Numbered from the stretch's first letter, positions 1 to 8,200 are shown. The stretch is 32,320 nucleotides of DNA from Streptomyces sp. 8L (GCF_020176795.1 NZ_JAIUKE010000110.1:1-32320), one strand, 5' to 3'. The notes: generated by a model from the letters alone, not told the origin. Program-made: numbers and translations.

Positions 1-1288
1 CCGCGGCGCTCAGGCCCCCGGCACGGCCCCGGCCGGACGCCTGGCCCGGTACGCGCTCGGGGTCCTGGTCCTTCGCGCGACGCCGTTTGACCGTGCCGGG
101 CGGGGCCAGTTTCACCAGCATCTCCAGGGGGACGAGCACGACCGCGCGAATCCCGCCGTACGGGGAGGGCCCGAGGTCGACGCCGAACCCGTGCCGCTTG
201 GCGAAGCGGCCGATGACCGCGAAGCCGGTCTGCGGGATCTCCCCGACGTCGCCGACGCCGAGCAGCCTGCGGCCCGACACGATCTCGCGCGCCTCGTCGA
301 GCCGGTGGTCGTCCAGGCCGAGCCCCCCGTCGTCGACCTCGATCACCGCGCCGCGCTGCACGGGGCGGACGGCGACCGGGACGGCGGTGCGCGGCGGCGA
401 GTACTCGGTGGCGTTGGCCAGCAGTTCCGCGACGAGGTGGATGAGCGGCTCCACCACGATGGCGGCGATCCCGATGTCGGGATCGCCGGTGACCTCCACC
501 CTGCGGTACGACATGATGCGGCCGGACGCGGCCCGTACGACGTCGACCAGCGCGAGCGGGTCCTGCCACTGCTGGCCGGGCCATTCGTCGCACAGCACCT
601 TCAGGCTCTGCGCGTGCCGCGCCTGCTGGGTGGCCGCGTGGTCGACCTGCATGGTGGTGTCGAGCAGGTCGGTGTCGCCCGGGTAGCGGTCCGCGATGCC
701 GGTCGCCTTGGCCTGGATGCGGTGGGCGGAGGTCTGGATGCGGTTGGCCAGCTCGACGAGCGAGAGCCGCTGCGACTCCTCCCGCTCGTTGATGGCCCGG
801 GAGATCTCGGCGAGAATCCGGTCGAACCACACGTCGAGGCCGGGGCCGCCGTCGGAGCCGCCCGGGTCGCCGGGGCCGTCGGCGCGTTCTGCGTACAGGG
901 CGGGCGGTACAGGGCCGCGGGCGAGGGCCGCGGGCAGCCGCCGGTCGAGCGTGAACGCGGCCTCTTCGCGTACGCGTTCGGCCTGGCCTGCCGCGTAGCC
1001 GCGCCACTGCGCCTCGCGGCGGGCGATCTCCGCGTCGCGCTCGGTGACCTCGCCCCGCAGCTTGATCAGGTTGTAGGTGAGGTCCCGCTGTGCGCGCCTG
1101 AACGACTCAAGCCAGCCGAGCAGCACGGCGCCCGCGACCCCGTACGCCGCCACGGCCCCGACGCCGACGACCCGCTCCATGGCGAAACCACCGCCGGTGA
1201 GGGCGAGGAACGCGAGGACGAGGACAGCCGGCCAGGGGCGTGTCCTGCGGGAGGAGGAGGCAGACACGGGGGTACGGGCACGGGTCAT
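1..1288 (-). CDS. Membrane sensor histidine kinase-like ATP-binding protein (partial, C-terminus off left edge)
   Basis: The open frame begins at an ATG (1288) and runs past the left edge without a stop (429 codons visible). Two adjacent hydrophobic segments lie near residues 18-37 and 40-60. They are followed by a charged linker (LRGEVTERDAEIARRE), a helical dimerisation-like region containing VDHAATQQARHAQ, and a GHKL ATPase domain. The ATPase shows an N-box-like LVAELLANATEYSPP, a G1-like VDDGGLGLD and a glycine-rich GGIRAVVLVP. This arrangement matches the Streptomyces membrane ATP-binding sensor kinases related to CvnA of the conservons, although no nitrate-sensing domain precedes the dimerisation region. 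A likely role is signal transduction at the membrane; the ligand is unknown. A GAAGG ribosome-binding site lies about 6 nt before the ATG and sits inside an inverted repeat (see 1291-1316). Family assignment is fairly sure; function is inferred. Confidence 0.8.
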   Translation of the reverse strand, partial: MTRARTPVSASSSRRTRPWPAVLVLAFLALTGGGFAMERVVGVGAVAAYGVAGAVLLGWLESFRRAQRDLTYNLIKLRGEVTERDAEIARREAQWRGYAAGQAERVREEAAFTLDRRLPAALARGPVPPALYAERADGPGDPGGSDGGPGLDVWFDRILAEISRAINEREESQRLSLVELANRIQTSAHRIQAKATGIADRYPGDTDLLDTTMQVDHAATQQARHAQSLKVLCDEWPGQQWQDPLALVDVVRAASGRIMSYRRVEVTGDPDIGIAAIVVEPLIHLVAELLANATEYSPPRTAVPVAVRPVQRGAVIEVDDGGLGLDDHRLDEAREIVSGRRLLGVGDVGEIPQTGFAVIGRFAKRHGFGVDLGPSPYGGIRAVVLVPLEMLVKLAPPGTVKRRRAKDQDPERVPGQASGRGRAGGLSAA

Positions 1289-1290
1289 GG

Positions 1291-1316
1291 ATAACCTTCG
1301 CGTTGTCCGAAGTTAT
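1291..1316 (-). promoter_or_regulatory. Inverted repeat overlapping the ribosome-binding site of the sensor kinase gene
   Basis: Arms ATAACCTTCG (1291-1300) and CGAAGTTAT (1308-1316) form an imperfect hairpin directly upstream of the kinase start at 1288. The GAAGG ribosome-binding site (complement of 1295-1299) is inside the stem. The leader could fold to hide the RBS, or this could be a protein-binding site. The sequence is seen; the function is inferred. Confidence 0.4.
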
Positions 1317-1516
1317 GGCCTCCGACCGGTCCGCCGCCGCGAACGGTACCGGTCCGGCCGATCCTGAGGTCATTTCCTCAGTCGGAGGTCAATCCCTCAG
1401 CCGGGTGTATTTCGCGAAGTGGCAACTACACCCGTGTCAGGGAATGTTGGAGGCCGGACATTGTGGGGATCGTATATCCCCCGGAGAGCGGGCACGGACG
1501 CTTTTCCCGGACGGAA

Positions 1517-1541
1517 GGCGCCCCGGATTTCACGGGGCGCC
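1517..1541 (-). terminator. Hairpin, candidate terminator downstream of the broken rlmA gene
   Basis: A perfect 9-bp stem, GGCGCCCCG (1517-1525) with CGGGGCGCC (1533-1541), and a 7-nt loop. It lies about 50 bp beyond the stop of the rlmA remnant and before the sensor kinase gene. There is no long U-tract, as is usual in Streptomyces. The rest of the roughly 300-bp gap 1289-1593 shows no gene. Confidence 0.5.
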
Positions 1542-1593
1542 CCTGACCTGCGACGACCACAACAAGATCGTCCGGTAGAACATCTACGCTCCG

Positions 1594-2633
1594 TCACCTC
1601 GGGCGATGAACCACCAGCCGAAAGGACGAGGTGACGTGCACGGGGGTGCGCATTCGGCTCAGCCGGGCGGCCAGTTCCGCGGGGTCGACGTGGTGCGCGG
1701 TCGGCCCCATGGCGATCAGCGGGTAAATATTCTCGGCGCTCCATGAGGTCGAATATTCAAGGACTTCTGAATGCGTTTCCCGAAAGAAGTCGGACAACGC
1801 CAGTCGCAGGCGGACTTCTTTGGTCGGGTCAATGGCCAGCAGCCCCAGCGGAATTCGCAGCTCCGCGAGATGGCGCCGGGTCGGCACGACCACCACGAGC
1901 GCGCCGCCCGGGCGCAGCGCGCGGTGGAAGGCCCCGGGATTGCGGGGCGCGAAGACGTTCAGCACGAGCGGAACCGACCCGTCCGCCACGGGCAGCCCCT
2001 GCCGCACGTCCCAGCGGGCCGCGGCGAGCCCCGGATGGGCCCGGGCCGCGCGCCGCAGCGCGTACCGGGAGACATCGAGACCGAGCCCGTACGCGGCCCC
2101 GGGCGGCAGCGCGTCGAGTACGGCCGCGAGGTAGTGGCCCGTCCCCGTGCCCGCGTCGAGGACGGGCCCCGGGCCGCACGCGGGAAGCGCGCCGGGCCCG
2201 CCACCGGCGGCGACACCGGCGCAGATCCGGGCGAGCGCGCGGCTGAGCGGCGCGAAGTGGCCGGCGGAGAGGAAGGCGTCCCGGGCCGCCACCATCCCCG
2301 CGATGTCGCCCGTGAGGTTGCGCGCGCTCCCGGTCAGGAGGGCGGCGTAGCCCTGGCGGGCAGGGCCTTTCGTTTGGGTCTGGTCGGATCAGTGAGCGGG
2401 GTCCGGTGCCGTGAATCGCAAGGCGGAGGAGGGAGTCATGGCGGAGCCATGGCGACCGACGACAACGCCGCGAGGTGCGGTGCCGCGGCACGCGAGCCCG
2501 ACAAGATCCAAACGAGAGGGCCTAGATCGAAGGTGTGGCGGGCACCGCAACGGAGCGTGCGGCCGGAGAGCCGAAGGGAGTCCCGGCATACAGGACAGAC
2601 AAGGACATCGAGGACGGGTGGTGTGAAGGGCAT
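1594..2633 (-). pseudogene. rlmA: 23S rRNA (guanine-N1)-methyltransferase, RlmA/TlrB-like, disrupted
   Basis: The gene is recognisable in two pieces. The N-terminal piece starts at ATG 2633 (MPFTPPVLDVLVCPVC) and contains the RlmA zinc finger: CPVC followed by CGARH, then HTFDL. The frame then enters foreign sequence and stops at 2436. The C-terminal piece resumes in another frame at about 2357 with ARQGYAALLTG. It carries the whole methyltransferase fold: SAM motif I VLDAGTGTGHY, then NVFAPRN, and LRPGGALVVVVP. Intact family members join HTFDL directly to ARQGYA. Here a 161-bp interruption sits exactly between them and contains an in-frame stop. The family methylates G745 or G748 in 23S rRNA helix 35; the TlrB type contributes to tylosin resistance. 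The enzyme is presumably inactive, because the zinc finger needed for rRNA recognition is detached. A re-initiated C-terminal fragment cannot be excluded. Confidence 0.82.
2363..2522. mobile_element. 160-bp MITE-like element inserted in rlmA
   Basis: Imperfect terminal inverted repeats of 25 bp (2363-2387 and 2498-2522; 21 of 25 positions pair) share the core TTTGG and the inner end GTCGG. They bracket the sequence that splits the rlmA reading frame. The element is too small to encode a transposase and holds an internal CATGGC-GGA-GCCATG hairpin (2437-2451). A CTAG tetranucleotide abuts the right end (2522-2525), and the left counterpart is CAGG, so a clean target duplication is not visible. 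CTAG-type targets are known for IS5-family elements, so an IS5-related parent is a reasonable guess only. The region 2634-2949 beyond it is non-coding upstream sequence with no clear signal. Confidence 0.72.
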
Positions 2634-2949
2634 GGGAGGGTTCCTGGTTCCTGCACTGCGGGACGGCGGCGGACATCCTCGGGGCGCACGCCGGGGGCGT
2701 GCGGGCACACCGGAGGGCGGCGGGACCGAGCCGCACGGGGCCGGGCCGGTCACGCCGAGGAAGTGAGCCGCCGCGTCAGAGGAAGCGGTGCGGAACGCAG
2801 GTACGAGCCATGGGAGGAGCGTAACGGGCGGCCGGCGCACCGCGCCGGTCCCGGAAGGGCACGGGTCCCTCGTCGGGTGCGCGTGCGCGGCATCGGGGCG
2901 CGGGCTCCGCCGCCGGGCACCGGCGGCCGGCGCGAGGCATCATGCCCTC

Positions 2950-4134
2950 GTGGATACCGCCGACGCCCCCGAGATCCGTACCGATGTCCCCGGGACCTTC
3001 GCCCATGGCGTGCTCGCAGAGCGCCATCCCGCGCTGATCGCGCGGGTACGCGAAGCCACCCCGTACCCGCCGGCGGAGCAGCGCGCCCTCGACGCGCTGC
3101 TCACCGAGATCACGCGGGGGACGATCGCGCCGCTGCCGCGGGAGGCGCACGACGCGGAGCGCTGGGTGGCGTGGGGCGGGGACGCGTACTACGGCGGGAC
3201 GTGGTTCGATCCGCCGTTCCTCTGGGCGGAGAGCTACTTCTACCGCAGGCTGCTGGGCGCCGTCGGGTACTTCACGCCGGGGCCGCGGCTGGGGCTCGAT
3301 CCGTTCGCGCCGTTCAAGGACGCCGAACTGCGCGGCGGCACGGTGGACGAGGAGCTCGCCGCGCTGGACGCTCTCGAGGCCCGCCCCGAGGTCGAACGGG
3401 CGGACGCGCTGCTGGGCGCCGCGCTCTGGGGCAACCGCGCGGACCTCGGTTTCCGGATCACGGCCGAGGAGGCGGAGCCGGGCGGCGCGGACCGGCTCGT
3501 CGCCGACGACCGGGACCGGCTGTGGGGTCTGCTGCCGCCCGGCGGCGGCCCCGACGTCCGCGTCCACCTCATCGCCGACAACGCGGGCCGTGAGCTGGTG
3601 CCCGATCTGCTCCTGCTCGACCACCTGCTGCGCACGGGCCGTGCCGGGCACGTCGTCCTGCACGTCAAGCCGTATCCGTACTACGTCTCCGACGCGACGA
3701 CGAGTGACGCGACCGCGGCACTGCGGCGCCTCGGGGCCGCGCCGGGGCAGGCGGGCGAGGCAGGCCGCCGCCTGTGGACCGCGGTCGCGGACGGGCGCCT
3801 GGGCATCGGCGCGCACCCCTTCTTCTGCGCGCCGTTCGCCTACGACGCGATGCCGGACGATCTGCGCGCCGAACTCGGCTCCGCGACCGTCACGATCGTG
3901 AAGGGCGACCTCAACTACCGCCGCCTGGTGGGCGACCGGCTCTGGCCGCCGACGACGCCTTTCGCGTCGCGCGTCGCGCACTTCCCGGGTCCTGTGGCGG
4001 CCCTGCGCACGCTCAAGTCCGACGTGATCACCGGCCTTGCCCCGGCCACGGCCACGGCGCTGGACGCCTCGGGCGAGCCCTGGCGCGTCTCGGGGACACA
4101 GGCCCTGGTGCAGGTCGCGGGGGCCGGCGCGTAG
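2950..4134 (+). CDS. DUF89 / ARMT1-type damage-control phosphatase family protein
   Basis: A 394-residue protein if started at GTG 2950 (VDTADAPEIRTDVPG). The open frame extends to 2788, but the upstream part is low-complexity Arg/Gly and unlikely to be translated. Family hallmarks are WGNRADL near residue 160, LIADNAGRELVPDLLLLDHLL split around Asp210-Asn211 (the metal-binding DN pair of DUF89 phosphatases), and a downstream KGDLNYRRLVGD. DUF89 enzymes are metal-dependent phosphatases that remove damaged or overflow sugar- and nucleotide-phosphates; the substrate here is unknown. The gene is followed 47 bp later by the VOC protein gene on the same strand, so the two may be cotranscribed. The start codon is uncertain because the ribosome-binding site (GCGAGG) is weak. 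Confidence 0.82.
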   Translation: MDTADAPEIRTDVPGTFAHGVLAERHPALIARVREATPYPPAEQRALDALLTEITRGTIAPLPREAHDAERWVAWGGDAYYGGTWFDPPFLWAESYFYRRLLGAVGYFTPGPRLGLDPFAPFKDAELRGGTVDEELAALDALEARPEVERADALLGAALWGNRADLGFRITAEEAEPGGADRLVADDRDRLWGLLPPGGGPDVRVHLIADNAGRELVPDLLLLDHLLRTGRAGHVVLHVKPYPYYVSDATTSDATAALRRLGAAPGQAGEAGRRLWTAVADGRLGIGAHPFFCAPFAYDAMPDDLRAELGSATVTIVKGDLNYRRLVGDRLWPPTTPFASRVAHFPGPVAALRTLKSDVITGLAPATATALDASGEPWRVSGTQALVQVAGAGA

Positions 4135-4181
4135 CGTCGTTCCCGTAGGGCCACCGCCGTGAGAGAGGGCGAACCACACGC

Positions 4182-4625
4182 ATGAGCACGCACGAGAGCT
4201 CGCACGAGACGCCGCTGCCGCGTTTCCATCTGGCCGTGCCCGTCGACGATCTGGCCGAGGCGCGCCGCTTCTACGGGGGCGTGCTGGGCCTGCCCGAGGG
4301 CCGTAGCGCGGAGCGGTGGGTCGACTGGAACCTGCACGGCCACCAGTTCGTGACGCACCTCGCGGAGCGCCCGGCGCGGCGCGCGCACAACGAGGTGGAC
4401 GGCCACGAGGTCCCCGTACCGCACTTCGGACTGCTGCTGTCGGTCGAGGAGTTCCAGGCCCTGGCCGAGCGGCTGCGAGCGGCGGGGACGGAGTTCGTCA
4501 TCGAGCCGTACGTGCGCTTCCGGGGCGAGAAGGGCGAGCAGTGGACGATGTTCCTGCTGGACCCGGCGGGCAACGCGCTGGAGTTCAAGGCGTTCGCGGA
4601 CGACGCACAGGTCTTCGCGGTCTGA
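4182..4625 (+). CDS. VOC family (glyoxalase/bleomycin-resistance fold) protein
   Basis: A 147-residue protein with two betaalpha-beta-beta-beta units typical of the vicinal-oxygen-chelate fold. It opens with LPRFHLAVPVDDLAEARRFY (candidate metal His) and closes with MFLLDPAGNALEFKAF (candidate metal Glu), with TEFVIEPYV between them. These proteins act as small dioxygenases, isomerases, glutathione- or mycothiol-dependent lyases, or drug-binding proteins; nothing here fixes the substrate. It begins at ATG 4182, 47 bp after the DUF89 gene, with a GAGAGGG ribosome-binding site. The pairing of DUF89 and VOC is compatible with a metabolite-damage or detoxification role, which is inference. Confidence 0.85.
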   Translation: MSTHESSHETPLPRFHLAVPVDDLAEARRFYGGVLGLPEGRSAERWVDWNLHGHQFVTHLAERPARRAHNEVDGHEVPVPHFGLLLSVEEFQALAERLRAAGTEFVIEPYVRFRGEKGEQWTMFLLDPAGNALEFKAFADDAQVFAV

Positions 4626-4632
4626 CCGCGGA

Positions 4633-4775
4633 AACCCGGAAGCCCCGGGACCCTAGGCCCGGGGCCTGGAGTCCAGGGCCCGAAGCCTGAGGCCCCCGAG
4701 CCCGAAGCCTGGAGCCCGGAAGCGGAACCCGGAAGCCCCTCCAGTCACGAGCCGGGGCGCCGAAGCCGGAAACGC
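4633..4775. repeat. Degenerate C+G-rich short-repeat tract after the VOC gene
   Basis: Irregular tandem copies of CCCGGAAGC and CCCGAAGCCTG-type words fill most of the gap between the VOC stop and the tRNA terminator. There is no open frame with coding character. It looks like slippage-generated intergenic repeat sequence; no function is proposed. Confidence 0.55.
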
Positions 4776-4778
4776 GAA

Positions 4779-4811
4779 GATCCCGTCCAATCAAGCCGAT
4801 CGGACGGGATC
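4779..4811 (-). terminator. Hairpin terminator downstream of tRNA-Ala
   Basis: A perfect 10-bp stem, GATCCCGTCC (4779-4788) with GGACGGGATC (4802-4811), and a 13-nt loop. On the minus strand it lies 44 bp past the tRNA 3' end and is followed by a T-containing run (TTCGCGTTT). It could also end the plus-strand VOC transcript. Confidence 0.6.
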
Positions 4812-4854
4812 TCCCTCAACTCTCCCTGAGCAGACTCAAGAAGAACGGTGTCTG

Positions 4855-4928
4855 TGGACCTGAGGGGATTCGAACCCCTGACCCCCTCGATGCGAACGAG
4901 GTGCGCTACCGGACTGCGCCACAGGCCC
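4855..4928 (-). tRNA. tRNA-Ala, anticodon CGC
   Basis: A full cloverleaf of 74 nt including the discriminator A. The acceptor stem GGGCCTG pairs with CAGGTCC and includes the G3-U70 wobble that identifies alanine tRNAs. The D-arm contains GCGCAGTCCGGTAGCGC. The anticodon arm is CCTCG-TTCGCAT-CGAGG, giving anticodon CGC (reads GCG). The T-arm is AGGGG-TTCGAAT-CCCCT. The 3' CCA is not encoded. It lies downstream of sepX on the same strand. Confidence 0.96.
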
Positions 4929-5013
4929 TTGCGACGAGTGAAACTCTAGCATCCCGATCCGGATGCTCGGAAATCCGTTGTGCGCTGGTCACCGGGGCAC
5001 CGGCGCGGTCTCG

Positions 5014-6219
5014 TCACTCGTTGGCGGCGCGGGGGCGGTCCTCGTCGTCGTACTGGTCGAACAGGGGGGTCCTGCCCCGGTCACGGGCCCGGCGCGGGGC
5101 GGGTGCGGGCGCCGGCTCCTGCGCGGGCCTGGCGGGCGGCGGGGTCGGGTCGGCTGCCGTGGAGGAGCGCGCCGCGCTCCAGGTCTCCGGGTCGCTGACG
5201 TCCACGCCGCTGGAGGCACGCGGGGCCACGGGGGCGGTGACATATGTGGGAAGCGGTACCGGGACCGGCTCCCAGCTGTCGCCGCGGCCGGGGCGGCGCT
5301 CGCGTTCCTGGTCGAGCCACTCCGCGTGGTCGGTCTGCTCCACCAGGGCCCGGCGCCCGGCCTCCTGCGGCGAGACGCGCGCGGCGGGCTGCGGCGACGG
5401 GACGTCTCCGGCCTCGCCGCCCTGTCCTTGCGCGGCGGGCGGCCTGCGGTGGGACCGGGTCTCGCGCAGCCGCTGGGCGGCGGCCTCGGCCCTGCGGCGG
5501 TCCATGGTGAAGGTGAAGCGGCGGCGTTCGTTGGAGCGCAGATACGCGATGTAGACGCTGAGCAGGACGGCCGGGGCGGCGGGTGCCCACAGCAGGTCGA
5601 GTCCGCCGATCGCGGCGACGACCGCGCCCGCGGTGAAGACGACGAACAGGAGCACGATCGTGCGGCGGCGGCGCGCCAGGACCTTCGAGCGGCGTGCGCG
5701 GGTGGCGCGGTCGCCCGCCGGGGCGCGGCGCCGCGCGCCGGGCGCGTGCTCACGCTCCGCGGGACGGGCGGGCGGAGCGGGGCGCTCGGCCGGCTCGACG
5801 TTCCCGCGTACCTCGATCCGGGCCTCCGTCAGCGCCGGGGGCGCGGCGAAGGACCGGACGTCGACAGAGCTCAGAGGCTCGGTCCCGCTGTCCGGCTGCG
5901 CGTCGTGGGCGTCGGGTCCGCCGAAGGCGCCCGGCTCACTCCGCTCACTCCGCTCACTCCGCTCACTCCGCTCGTCCTGCTCGTGCGCCGGATCGGGGCT
6001 CCCGGGTGCGTCGGCCGCCTGGTCGGCGGTACGTTCCCGCAGGTCCTTGGCGTACCGACGCTCCATCGCCGCCCGTCCGGACAGCAGCCGGATGGCGGTG
6101 CTGAAGCGTTCCGTCGGGCGCGCCTCGTTGAGCTCGTCCTGCCTGCGGAGCCACATCGGCACCAGGTAGGCGGCCCAGGCCCCGACGATGACTGCGTAGA
6201 TGAGGCCGCTGCTGCTCAC
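5014..6219 (-). CDS. sepX: SepX/GlpR-type membrane cell-division protein
   Basis: A 401-residue protein from GTG 6219. It has an N-terminal transmembrane helix (residues about 5-23, SSSGLIYAVIVGAW), the conserved cytosolic stretch RRQDELNEARPTERFSTAIR and a long charged linker. Two adjacent hydrophobic helices follow (about 187-205 and 208-226), then a Pro/Arg-rich tail. This order and the N-terminal sequence match SepX of Streptomyces, needed for normal septation and FtsZ-ring function, and GlpR of corynebacteria, the membrane receptor of the MoeA-like protein Glp. The linker holds a run of ERS tripeptides (residues about 83-95) from a 9-bp DNA repeat. It is the last protein gene of a minus-strand cluster starting at galU, although a 250-bp gap separates it from the acetyltransferase gene. 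Identification is by recalled family resemblance and context. Confidence 0.82.
   Translation of the reverse strand: MSSSGLIYAVIVGAWAAYLVPMWLRRQDELNEARPTERFSTAIRLLSGRAAMERRYAKDLRERTADQAADAPGSPDPAHEQDERSERSERSERSEPGAFGGPDAHDAQPDSGTEPLSSVDVRSFAAPPALTEARIEVRGNVEPAERPAPPARPAEREHAPGARRRAPAGDRATRARRSKVLARRRRTIVLLFVVFTAGAVVAAIGGLDLLWAPAAPAVLLSVYIAYLRSNERRRFTFTMDRRRAEAAAQRLRETRSHRRPPAAQGQGGEAGDVPSPQPAARVSPQEAGRRALVEQTDHAEWLDQERERRPGRGDSWEPVPVPLPTYVTAPVAPRASSGVDVSDPETWSAARSSTAADPTPPPARPAQEPAPAPAPRRARDRGRTPLFDQYDDEDRPRAANE
5934..5969. repeat. Four 9-bp tandem repeats inside sepX
   Basis: Four perfect copies of GCTCACTCC in a row, in frame with sepX, where they encode an ERS tripeptide run. Length change by slippage would keep the reading frame. 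Confidence 0.9.
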
Positions 6220-6346
6220 GCTTCACACCGTAGAGGGATTCGCCGGAGCTGATCCGCCAATTGAGCCGGTGTGTCGCACGAACTGGCTGATATCACTGAA
6301 CTTTTTTGTGTTTGTTCGGCTCGCCCTATGGTCGGATGATGACAGG

Positions 6347-6408
6347 GTTCGATCGATATCGAACACCTATTTCATTATGAAACCGGTCCGGAAATTCGAA
6401 CGAATTTC
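6347..6408. promoter_or_regulatory. Two AT-rich inverted repeats upstream of sepX
   Basis: GTTCGAT-CGAT-ATCGAAC (6347-6364) and GAAATTCG-AA-CGAATTTC (6391-6408) both have perfect arms and share a TTCGAA-type core; their centres are 44 bp apart. They lie in the unusually AT-rich 250-bp gap between the rimJ-like gene and sepX. They may be operators of a sepX-specific promoter. The function is inferred from symmetry and position only. Confidence 0.4.
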
Positions 6409-6468
6409 GAACACATCGCCCGGACTGCTTCACTCGACGGGCGGGCCGGGCAGCCGCGCCCGCGTGGG

Positions 6469-7095
6469 TCACCCTCCCGGCGTCCGGCGCCGCCGGGCCT
6501 GGTGCCAGCGGCGCAGCAGCCCCTCCGGCACCTCCTCCGCCGTCAGCGCGAAGACGAGGTGATCGCGCCACGCCCCGTCGATGTGCAGGTAGCGCGGCCG
6601 TACCCCTTCCTCGCGGAAGCCGAGTTTCTCGACCACCCTGCGGCTCGGCGCGTTCTCCGGGCGGATGCAGACCTCAAGGCGGTGCAGGCCGAGCATCTGG
6701 AAGCAGTGGTCGGTGGCCAGTGCCACCGCCGTCGGCATCACCCCGCGCCCCGCGACGCCGCTGTCGACCCAGTAGCCGACATGGCCCGAGCACATCGACC
6801 CCCAGGTGATGCCGGCCACCGTCAACTGGCCGACGAGCCGCCCCCGGTACTCGATGACGAACGGCAGCATGCGCCCCGAGGCCGCCTCCTTCTTGAGGTG
6901 GCGGACCATCTGGCGGTACGTCGGCCGGTGGGCGAGCGGGGCACCGGGAGACGGCGGCGGAATCGTTGCTTCCCAGGGCCTCAGCCAGTCCCTGTTGCGC
7001 CGGTTGACGTCCCTCCAGGCGCGCTGGTCGCGCATCCTTATGGGACGGAGGGCGATGTCGCCGTCCACCAGGATCACGGGCCAGGCGGGGTTCAT
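6469..7095 (-). CDS. GNAT N-acetyltransferase, RimJ-like
   Basis: A 208-residue protein from ATG 7095, overlapping the mogA stop in an ATGA arrangement, so translation is probably coupled. The GNAT fold is visible: DGDIALRPIRMRDQRAW at the N-terminus, HVGYWVDSGVAGRGVMPTAV (acetyl-CoA-binding motif A region), then GLHRLEVCIRPENAPSRRVVEKLGF, typical of RimJ/RimL N-terminal-alanine acetyltransferases. Position between the moeA-like gene and the sepX/glpR gene is the same as described for rimJ in the corynebacterial glp-glpR locus. The substrate is unknown; a ribosomal or other protein N-terminus is likely from the family. Confidence 0.88.
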   Translation of the reverse strand: MNPAWPVILVDGDIALRPIRMRDQRAWRDVNRRNRDWLRPWEATIPPPSPGAPLAHRPTYRQMVRHLKKEAASGRMLPFVIEYRGRLVGQLTVAGITWGSMCSGHVGYWVDSGVAGRGVMPTAVALATDHCFQMLGLHRLEVCIRPENAPSRRVVEKLGFREEGVRPRYLHIDGAWRDHLVFALTAEEVPEGLLRRWHQARRRRTPGG

Positions 7096-7616
7096 CCGCC
7101 GGTACGGGGATGGTCGGAGCCGCGGATCTGGTCCACGGCGTGCGCCAGCAGCCCGTCCAGTACGGCCAGCCCGTCGCGCACCCCGCCCGTCGAGCCCGGC
7201 AGGTTGACGATCAGCGTCCGGCCCGCCACTCCCGCGAGTCCGCGCGAGAGCGCGGCCGTGGGGACCTTGGCGGCGCCACGCGCGCGGATCGCCTCCGCGA
7301 TGCCCGGCACCTCGTAGTCCAGGACCCGCCGGGTGGCCTCGGGCGTACGGTCGGTCGGCGAGATGCCCGTACCGCCGGTGGTCACGATGGTGTCGTAGCC
7401 GTCCGCGACCCCCTCCACCAGCGCGCGCTCCACGGGGTCGCCGTCGGGTACGACGCGCGGTCCCTCGACGGCGAAGCCGAGGCCGGTGAGGGCCGTGGCG
7501 ATGAGCGGACCGCCGGTGTCCTCGTAGACGCCGGCCGCGGCCCGGTTGGACGCGGTGACCACCAGGGCGCGGTAGCCCCGCGCGGCACTCCCGGCGGCCG
7601 GTTGCCCCGTGGTCAC
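7092..7616 (-). CDS. mogA: Molybdopterin adenylyltransferase MogA/MoaB family
   Basis: A 174-residue protein from GTG 7616, overlapping the moaC stop (GTGA). It opens with [23 protein letters not shown] and carries the family motif [20 protein letters not shown], followed by [21 protein letters not shown]. Proteins of this family adenylylate molybdopterin before MoeA inserts molybdate. Adjacent moaC and moeA support the pathway. The longer open frame reaching 7883 crosses moaC in another frame and is not the gene. Confidence 0.92.
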   Translation of the reverse strand: MTTGQPAAGSAARGYRALVVTASNRAAAGVYEDTGGPLIATALTGLGFAVEGPRVVPDGDPVERALVEGVADGYDTIVTTGGTGISPTDRTPEATRRVLDYEVPGIAEAIRARGAAKVPTAALSRGLAGVAGRTLIVNLPGSTGGVRDGLAVLDGLLAHAVDQIRGSDHPRTGG

Positions 7617-8200
7617 GCGGCACCCCCGTTGGCGTCCTCGGAGCGCGTCCAGGTGCCCGACTTGCCGCCGCTCTTCTCCTCGACCCGCACGTCCGTGATG
7701 ACCGCCCCCTTGTCGACGGCCTTCACCATGTCGACCACCGTGAGCGCCGCGACGGACACCGCCGTCAGCGCCTCCATCTCCACGCCTGTGCGGTCCGTGG
7801 TCTTCACCGTGGCCGCGATCCCCACGGCGTCGTCCTCCACTGTCAGCTCGACGCTCACCCCGGAGACCGCGAGCGGGTGGCACAGCGGCACGAGGTCCGG
7901 GGTGCGCTTGGCGCCCATGATGCCCGCGATGCGCGCGACGGCGAGGGCGTCGCCCTTCGGCACTCCCCCGCCCCGCAGCAGCGCGACGACGTCCGCCGAG
8001 ACGAGCACCCGGCCGGAGGCGCGTGCGACGCGCGCGGTGACGTCCTTCGCCGAGACGTCGACCATGCGGGCCGCGCCCGTCTCGTCGACATGGGTCAGGC
8101 CGCTGCGGCCCGCAGCGCCGTGCTGGGTGTCGGAGCCCTGGGGTACCGAACCCCCGGGTCCCGGGCGTCCGGGGCTGCCCCCCGGCGGAATCGCGGTCAT
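7613..8200 (-). CDS. moaC: Cyclic pyranopterin monophosphate synthase MoaC
   Basis: A 195-residue protein if started at ATG 8200 (MTAIPPGG). The conserved domain runs from [20 protein letters not shown] to the C-terminus and includes [37 protein letters not shown] and [18 protein letters not shown], all MoaC signatures. The enzyme converts the MoaA product to cyclic pyranopterin monophosphate in molybdenum cofactor synthesis. The roughly 35-residue Gly/Pro-rich N-terminal lead is non-conserved, so the true start could be slightly further in. Its stop overlaps the mogA GTG. A 330-bp gap (8201-8530) separates it from moeA; I see no convincing gene there, although the frame stays open to 8434. 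Confidence 0.93.
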   Translation of the reverse strand: MTAIPPGGSPGRPGPGGSVPQGSDTQHGAAGRSGLTHVDETGAARMVDVSAKDVTARVARASGRVLVSADVVALLRGGGVPKGDALAVARIAGIMGAKRTPDLVPLCHPLAVSGVSVELTVEDDAVGIAATVKTTDRTGVEMEALTAVSVAALTVVDMVKAVDKGAVITDVRVEEKSGGKSGTWTRSEDANGGAA

